A stretch of DNA of 64,000 nucleotides from Cepaea nemoralis. Its lineage: Eukaryota; Mollusca; Gastropoda; Stylommatophora; Helicidae. The translations under genes were made by a program, and so were the position numbers. The notes below the pieces were generated by a model. That model ran no database searches. It had not been told where the DNA came from and saw only the letters and a program-made list of their open reading frames with translations. Shown here piece after piece: positions 22,044 through 31,000 of the stretch. The stretch's first letter is position 1. Each line of letters opens with the position of its first letter. Where the stretch lies: positions 62,001 through 126,000 of the forward strand of contig JACEFZ010024506.1 of NCBI GenBank assembly GCA_014155875.1, in the 5' to 3' direction.

Positions 22044-25000
22044 GTAAGTTGATTACCGACATCACTCATCACCTGCATTCAGTTTCAGGACATACCGTAC
22101 CCATACGTACGTGCTGCTTCCCCTCGTTCAACAGCCAGCGAAGAGTCATACTACCAATCGTCCCCACCGCTATCTGATTAAACGTTCTCCTGGTCTTCCC
22201 TCTTCAGTTCTTCCAGAACCTCAGAACCCCTGCCGTTCTCAATCTGTTCCCCCGCCTTCACCTGGTCCCATAAGCGCACGACCACCTCCCCCTTTTCCAT
22301 AGGTAAACTACCACCAAGAGGTGCATTCCCTGCCAGCCTATCAGCCTGTTCATTCCCCTGTACCCCTGCATGGCCAGGGCAAAATATCCATACAATTCTC
22401 ACAATCTGTGTCCTCTGAAGCGACGAGAGCCATTCCACACGAAATATTCCTTTCTCCACCTTACTAAGCATACTCTTTGAATCCGTAATGAATACAACTG
22501 TTAGTTAGTTAGTTAGTTAGTCGACAGATCATCCTGTGTGTTGCAGTAGTCCCCTCTAGCCACCGGAAATGCCGCTGTTACTTGCCTCCACCTCCATTCT
22601 CATGTTGGAGGTCATAGTCTCATATGCCAGACTCTCCTTTTCAAGACTCGTCCATTAGCCTTTGCAATAAAGCCCCAGCCACTACGTCTGTTTCTCACCA
22701 CTGACCCATCGGTGTAGATGACTATGTCACCTTGATGTGTGTTGTTGATGGAGAATACGACACACACACACATCGTGATTGTAACTGACTCAGAAAGCAT
22801 GCTGACGAGGGTGAGGACGGGCAGACTTCGTGCGGAGTGGTTTGCTTCACTTCGGAGGTCAAGGGGATCAAGCATCGCCTGGATCTTTTCTCCGGGGCAT
22901 GCCGGTGTGCTGGGAAATAAACAGGCGGACAGATTGGCTGGCTCTGCAGAACTTGGTGGAGTATTGATACATGACAAGGCAGACGTGGTTGCGGCCTTGT
23001 AGGAGCACGTGCACACCTTGGAGGAGCAAATGGATTACCATGGTCTGGCAAGAATGAGACAACGAGGAGTGATGAAGGGATCTGGCCGACGCTCAACGCT
23101 CAGAGGAAAGGCGAGACGGACTTATAATCAGATTGCTACTGGTACTATTAGTGTTGGAACTCTTCGCTGGCTACTGAGGATGGGGACGGAGCACTTATGG
23201 GAATGCCCCGAATGCTGTGATGTCGATTCCTAAATAACCAATCAATCAATCGATGTGTGTTGCTTTGGATCAGCTGTTGCACTTCAAACTCAGTGCGGCA
23301 GCCCGTGAAAAAGCCTTCTTTGATCGTTCCTAATCTTAATGTAATGACTAATGACACTTCTTAATCATCATGCATGACATACTTAAACTTTAAGTTAAAG
23401 ATTAAGTCTTAAACAAACTGAAACCCTGTCCTCTTAATATTGCATTTTTACTATCTTATGTTTCATAATTGTGTTTTTACATAGGGGACCACCGCAGTTA
23501 GATAGGCAGTGGGGTGCGGAGGGGGTGGAGAAGGGTGGCACCAGAAAAAGACTGGCATTTGGTTTGTTGATTGTGAACTACAGTTACACATTTCCATACA
23601 CATCTGTTCTGGAGTTTCAGTGAGCTTTTAAATGTGTCAACATGCGTTAAGAAGATTGATTACACTTTTATATTGAACATTAATCTCAAAATATTCTCAA
23701 AGATTGACTGGGTGTGGTGTATTGATGCATGGTAAGGCAGATGTGGCCGGAGCCCTTCGTGCAGAAGAACAGATAGATCATCAACGCTCAGAGAGAATGG
23801 TGCTGCAGTGAGTGACCAGAAGTTCTGGCCAACACTCACAATTCTGAGAAAAGTTCTAGTCAACTCTCACAATTCTGAGAAAAGTTCTAGCCAACACTCA
23901 CAATTCTGAGAAAATGTCAGACTGACATAAAATCAGACTGCTACTGGCACCATTAGTATTGGGACTCTTCGCTGGCTGTTGCAGATGAGGACGGAGCATG
24001 TAATGGAATGTCCTGAGTGCTGTGATGTCTCTTCTTTATTCAACACAATTAAACTCAAAGTATTTTGTTTGCTCCATCGTTACATCCTCAGTATCATGAT
24101 ATAGCAATTTTGTTCTTGTTATTTTTACATCATAGTGCTTTGTCTTAAAGAACCTACCTTTCAATGTGAATACATACCAGTGCAGGCTCCACTTCAGACC
24201 TGTTGTGTACAGATATGCCTAGACATCAATGCAGGCTCCACTTCAGACCTATTGTGTACAGATATGCCTAGACATTATTTAAACCACTAGGGATGACAAA
24301 TTCATCTTGCAAACCACCGTAAATCATTACTGTCACCACTTTTTATGGTTATCACCAAAAGTACCGAATGAAACCTGATAAAAAAGAACAAGAAGATAGC
24401 ACTAACTCTTTGGCAAGAACTTGCTGTAGAGGTATGTGAAGTGTTATGACCATCACATGTTGTAGGCCTGAGTGCATGAAGGAATTGGTGGTCAGTCTTT
24501 CTATCTTGTAGTGAATGGCAAGAGCTGACATTGAACCTTTGTCTGACCCTGCTTGTGCCATTGTCAGAGTAATGTCATCACAGCCATTACACCAGTGCAC
24601 CCACTAGAACAGTGGTTCTCAACCTTTTTTGGCCCATTCCCCCCTTCACCATATTTTCAGAACGCCATTCCCCCCCTTCCTATCAAAAATTTGGCCCGTT
24701 CCCCCCTTCACCGTATTTTCAGAACGTCATTCCCCCCCCCCCCCTTTCATATTTCCTATCAAAAAATCCCCCCACCCCTACACAGTATACGTAAAAATGG
24801 AAGGTAAATGTAATATCATATACTAAAACAAGTCTAGACATCCACATAAAACATGATTTGTGAGTCTACTTACTTTATAAAATGAGGTTTAGAAGGACGA
24901 GACATACATAACTGTAAAGTATGAAGGGAAAAACTATGTCAAGTAATCGGTTCTTGTATTAACACGATCTTGAAATGGTCTTCATTCCCCCCCTGAAAAC

Positions 25001-28000
25001 CCTGAAATTCCCCCCTGGGGGGGAATTCCCCACCGGTTGAGAACCACTGCACTAGAAGATAATATTTATAGCTATAAATAACATCTACAGTAAAATCATA
25101 GAGAAGTGGACAAGAAAGAGAGAGATAGAATAGAAGTCTTAAAAAAAAGTCTTAAAAGTCAAGAGGATTGACTTCATTGCCCAGGGTTTTATCCCATATG
25201 GCTCGGTCTCTTTTGTTTGGGTGGCCTGCTGAAAGTGTTGCACAAAGCACAAACTCCGTGGCTCTGGCGGCGACCCCCAGGAGTCTCAGAGAAAAATGCA
25301 CTTGTGAACAGCATTATTGAACAACATTCTCAGTTCAACTTGGTTTTCTTTGTTCCCTAACAGGGCCAACCAATCAGCAGTTACATAAATAAGATGCTGT
25401 TATTTACAATCACAACTAACAGAGCATACTTTTGAACTTCAAATAAGAGCCTTTGAGAACTTTTCTAGACAAGTCCTTTCAGCAGTTTCACCAAACAGCT
25501 GCATGAGTCTAATAATATGTGGATTCATTGTGTGAAAGGGGCTAAACATTTTCCAGTAGTGCTCATATTTCATTGAGTCTAGAGACAGAAATGTTTTAGG
25601 TTTGCTTTTAGCTGTATACCAATGTTTCATGTTGTTTTTTCCAGGTGGGGGACTGTACTGGATATTAAACAAGCAGAATGGTAGTGCAGGTTCTGGATTA
25701 CTGTCTCTGACAATTAACAACAGCTTTGGAAGAGTCTTCGCAGAAGAGGAGATTGAACCAGGAAAAATAAAACATGGTCTACCAACTTATACACAAGCTG
25801 ATGTGGCTGCTCACAATTCCAAAGAATCTCGGATTTGGGTCACCTTTGGAAATGGTGTTTACGATGTCACAGATTATGTGGACATGCATCCAGGAGGTAA
25901 AAAAATTCTTATGGCATCAGGGAAGTCAATTGAGCCCTTTTGGTCTGTTTATTCTGTCCATAAGAGTCAAGATATTTATGAGACCCTTGAGTCTTTCCGT
26001 ATCGGAAACATAACGGATGTGGCGGTGTACAGAGGAAAAGTAGATGAACATGACCCGTATAAAAATGAGCCTCAGAGATCACCACTTCTAATTCCAAGTT
26101 CAGAGAAGCCCTATAATGCAGAGCCTCCACAGGAAATGCTGATTGATCACTTTGTAACTCCTTCTCATCTGTTCTTTGTTCGCAACCACCTTCCAGTACC
26201 CTGTGTGAACATCAAGGAGTACACTTTGGACCTACAGCTACCAACATGCAGTGTTGTGCTGACTTTTGAGGACCTACAAACAAAATTCAAGAAAACTTCG
26301 GTGACGGCAGTCACACAGTGCGCAGGAAACCGTCGTAGTGAAATGGTAAAAATCAAACCCGTGAAGGGTCTGAACTGGGGTATTGCTGCCATTAGCAATG
26401 CTAAATGGTCAGGTGTGACTTTGGAGGAGCTTCTGAAGTTTCATGGCGTGGATATAGAAACTGTTAGAGGGAAATATATTGTCTTTGAAGGACTAGATAA
26501 ACAGGAAGATGGCACTCCTTATGGTGCGTCCATCCCACTGGAGCTAGCAAGAATGCTCAAGAATGACATCATAATTGCCTATGAGATGAATGGAACTGAG
26601 ATCCCAAGAGATCATGGATATCCTGTTCGGGTTATCATTCCTGGTGTTGTTGGGGCTAGACAGGTATGTTTATTATGTTAAAAATAATGTGTGTTTTTTT
26701 CCTCTTTGTTGAGAAAGAATTGGTTACAATCTTCAAAAGTACTCGAGAGTTTTGGCCATCATAGACCATAACTTTAGGAAGGGAAAATCCCAACTGCACC
26801 TCCCTGTGGTAGAAACACACCACGGTGTTGCAAACACAACCTTGGGACAACTCGGCAACTGAGCAGAGCAGGGCACTCACTTGTCGTGATAGTCGGAAAA
26901 GACTGTCAAAGGCAGAGTTTTACCTCGTTCCCCCGTGTCGATGTGGAAGTCAAGGGGAAACCACCACATTATCTTCTCAAGACTTCATGACTAAACACAT
27001 TTCAGAGGCATTGAATGATGTTAATGGACATTTCCTTCATAGTTAGGGTAAAGACATACGGCCAGGCCAGTTCCTTGCCCTAGAAGACATATGCCTTACA
27101 TCTTTGGTGTGGTTAGGTTTTACACATTTCAAATTTAGTTGATTCAGTTTACTTGTTTTTAATTTTCAGCTGCCCATGGGTTCTTCTAGTGTTTGTTACC
27201 CTTATCTGGGAGGGCTGCATGTACACACGGGTTACATTGTACACTTGGGGAATCTTGTACACTTGTGTTATATTGTACACTTGTGTTATATTGTACACTT
27301 GTGTTATATTGTACACTTGGGGAATCTTGTTCAGTTGTGTTATATTGTACACTTGTGTTATATTGTACACTTGGGGAATCTTGTACACTTGTGTTATATT
27401 GTACACTTGGGTTATATTGTACACTTGGGGAATCTTGTACACTTGTGTTATATTGTACACTTGTGTTATATTGTACACTTGTGTTATATTGTACACTTGT
27501 GTTATATTGTACACTTGGGGAATCTTGTACACTTGTGTTATATTGTACACTTGGGGAATCTTGTACACATGTGTTATATTGTACACATGTGTTATATTGT
27601 ACACTTGGGTTATATTGTACACTTGTGTTATATTGTACACTTGGGGAATCTTGTACACATGTGTTATATTGTACACATGTGTTATATTGTACACTTGGGT
27701 TATATTGTACACTTGAGTTATATTGTAGACTTGGGGAATCTTGTACACTTGGGGAATATTGTACACTTGGGGAATATTGTACACTCGGGGAATATTGTAC
27801 ACTTGAGTTATATTGTACACTTGGGTTACATTGTACACTTGGGTTACATTGTACACTTGGGACATTTAGTACACTTGGGTTATATTGTACACTTGTGTTA
27901 CATTGTACTCTTGGGTTACATTGTACACTTGGGGCATCTAGTACACTTGGGTTATATTGTACACTTGTGTTACATTGTACTCTTGGGTTACATTGTACAC

Positions 28001-31000
28001 TTGGGACATCTAGTACACTTGAGTTATATTGTACACTTGGGACATCTAGTACACTTGTGTTACATTGTACACTTGGGTTACATTGTACTCTTGGGTTACA
28101 TTGTACTCTTGGGTTACATTGTACACTTGGGTTACATTGTACTCTTGGGTTACATTGTACTCTTGGGTTACATTGTACACTTGGGACATCTAGTACACTT
28201 GGGTTATATTGTACACTTGGGACATCTTGTACACTTGTGTTACATTGTACATTTGGGTTACATTGTACTCTTGGGTTACATTGTACACTTGGGACATCTA
28301 GTACTCTTGGGTTATATTGTACTCTTGGGTTACATTGTACACTTGGGACATCTAGTACACTTGGGTTATATTGTACACTTGGGACATCTAGTAGACTTGG
28401 GTTACATTGTACACTTGGGTTACATTGTACTCTTGGGTTACATTGTACTCTTGGGTTACATTGTACTCTTGGGTTACATTGTACACTTGGGACATCTAGT
28501 ACACTTGGGTTATATTGTACACTTGTGTTACATTGTACTCTTGGGTTACATTGTACACTTGGGTTACATTGTACTCTTGGGTTACATTGTACACTTGGGA
28601 CATCTGGTACACTTTGGTTATATTGTACACTTGGGTTATATTGTACACAAGGATGACTTTGCATACTTGAGTGCCAACCTTCCAATAGTTTTCTGGTTCC
28701 CAATTTTGAGAGCATATCAGGAACACATTCACATTTTAGGAGTATTTGAACCCAGGGCTATGAGCGCAGCAGGTGAGTGCACTAACCACTATTCTACACT
28801 GACTTTGTACCAAAATTGATACAAGGTAGATACAAAACACAACAGGGTCAGGAAGATAAACTTGACTACAATTTGTAGATGTTTTTTGGTATGCACATTT
28901 CAGGTGAAATGGTTAAAGAAGATCTACTTCAGCTCGGTGGAGAGCACTTCACACTGGCAGCGCAATGATTATAAAGGGTTCAATTCATCCGTTGACTGGC
29001 ATAACGTCAACTTTGATAAATCCGTATCCATTTCCCAGCTTCCTGTTACATCAGCAATCTGTGAGCCAGCCGAAGGTGCAGAAATAGAGTCGGGAGCTTC
29101 TGAGGTAAGAATAATAATATTTTTAAGCATATGTTTACAGTGGGATGTGGAAGCACAGTGGCCAGTATTCTTGCATGGTGGTCACGTTGAAGTCTCCCTC
29201 GAGGCAGGAATTAAAAATATGTTCCTGGGCTGCTAGGATGACCTTGCTTAAAATGAGTACCAGGAAATCATCATCATTTCATCTCGTTCCTCTTATACCT
29301 TCTGGTACCTAGGTGAAGCATAAACAGTGGAAAGGTGCCCATTTATAGGCTTCATATATAGAGATTCCCAAAGACGGTTATTTCCTTTGTCCATCGTTTA
29401 CATGGTCAGCCTCTTCTAGTCCCATTTGGTCTGTATGTTATTGCTTGTTGTGATTTGTTGTTTTTCCATCAAGAATGATGATGACCATTCATTTCATCCA
29501 GTGTAGTCGAAAGTATGGAGTGAGTTCTAAGATGGCTGATAAGGCCTATTTTGGCTTGAAATGTTTTTTGACAATGTGGGCAAAGAATGCTTGACGTTCC
29601 AGGAGGAGGATCTCCTGTACTGGTTTTTCTGTCTAGCCTTATCTTCACAGCTCTTCAGTCCTGTTTGCTTCGCAAGTGACTGCACCCTTGCGTAATGATG
29701 TAAGCCATGAATTTCTGTCTTTGGCAGCAGTCTCCCAAGTGCCATGATGAATTCTAAAAGCTTTTAGTGAGGTCTTCAGAGTGTCTTTAAAGCATTTCCT
29801 CTGGCCGCCTTGGGAGTCATTTAACACAACACAGCTCGCCATAAAAACTTTGTTTAGGGAGCCTGTGATCTGGCATGTGTTGTGGTTTACAATTTGCTGG
29901 TAGAGTAGTTACATGATCAAATCATTTCACTTGCTGTTTTCTACCTGGAAATATCCTGGGATAAAGGTGGCCAGCGTGACACTGACATCATCACTGCAGT
30001 GCCAGTTTGTCTCTACAAATATGGGGCTATCACTATATACCCAGTATGGCTCAAGGCTTGTGGAAGCATCCTTTGATTATTACTTCTACTTGTCTACAAG
30101 CCATTCATCATCATCATGTGCTATCTCCACATTGCTGTAATGGGTTTCCCTGGGACCTTTGTCTTCACAGTGCATTCACGCAGGCCTTCTCCCAGTCCAT
30201 CTCTGGATGTTGCTCTTCCACATGTAATGCTGTCTTCCTCTTGCTCACTGCCTCTCCACATTATCCTCTTAACATACCATTTAACTAGTACCCGTGTCTC
30301 TTTATATGGCTAAAGTATCTTAATTAATTGACTTAATCAGTCAGTTATGTTTTCTGCGATCCCAGTTGTAATAAATTTTATTTATTGTCCTGTTACAAGT
30401 TTTCTCTTGTTCATCTATAACCATACTTTGAAAATGTAAATGTTACAATCACATAGATTATTTATTGTGTTTCTGAAGGGGAGCCAAGGTAGAGCATAAC
30501 TAGTATGCCTGCCTGCTGGCCCATTGGTTGTGTATTTGAATCTCTTCATATGAGGATAATTTTTACTGCGGACTCCCAAGTTGACACAGCCTAAAATGGG
30601 TACCAATAAATTTGCTGGGAGGTAAAAGCAGCCAGCATGATATTGACCACATCTCCATCGAGTCTTGATGGGTCTGAAAATATGAGGCTTATGCCACATT
30701 GAACATCCAGATTAACCAACAAGGATTGCCTGGAAAGAAGAACTTATTACACAAGTTTAATGAAAGAAGAAAAAGAAGAATGTTTAATGAAAGAAGAACT
30801 TTATCCACAAGCTTAATGACAGATGAACTTTATACTCAAGTGTAATAAAGAAGAACTGTATACACAAATTTAATTAAGGAAAGAAGAACTTTATACACAA
30901 GTTTTATGAAACAACAACATTATACACAGCTTTAATGAAGGAAGAACTTTATGCACAACTTTAATGAAAGAGATAAACAGTGTTTTTGATCATGTAATAA

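Noticed and set aside
27176..28819. 547-, 509- and 487-codon frames across the SUOX intron 2 array
   Set aside because: They are by-products of a stop-free 18-bp unit, lie inside an intron between in-phase SUOX exons, and overlap each other on both strands.
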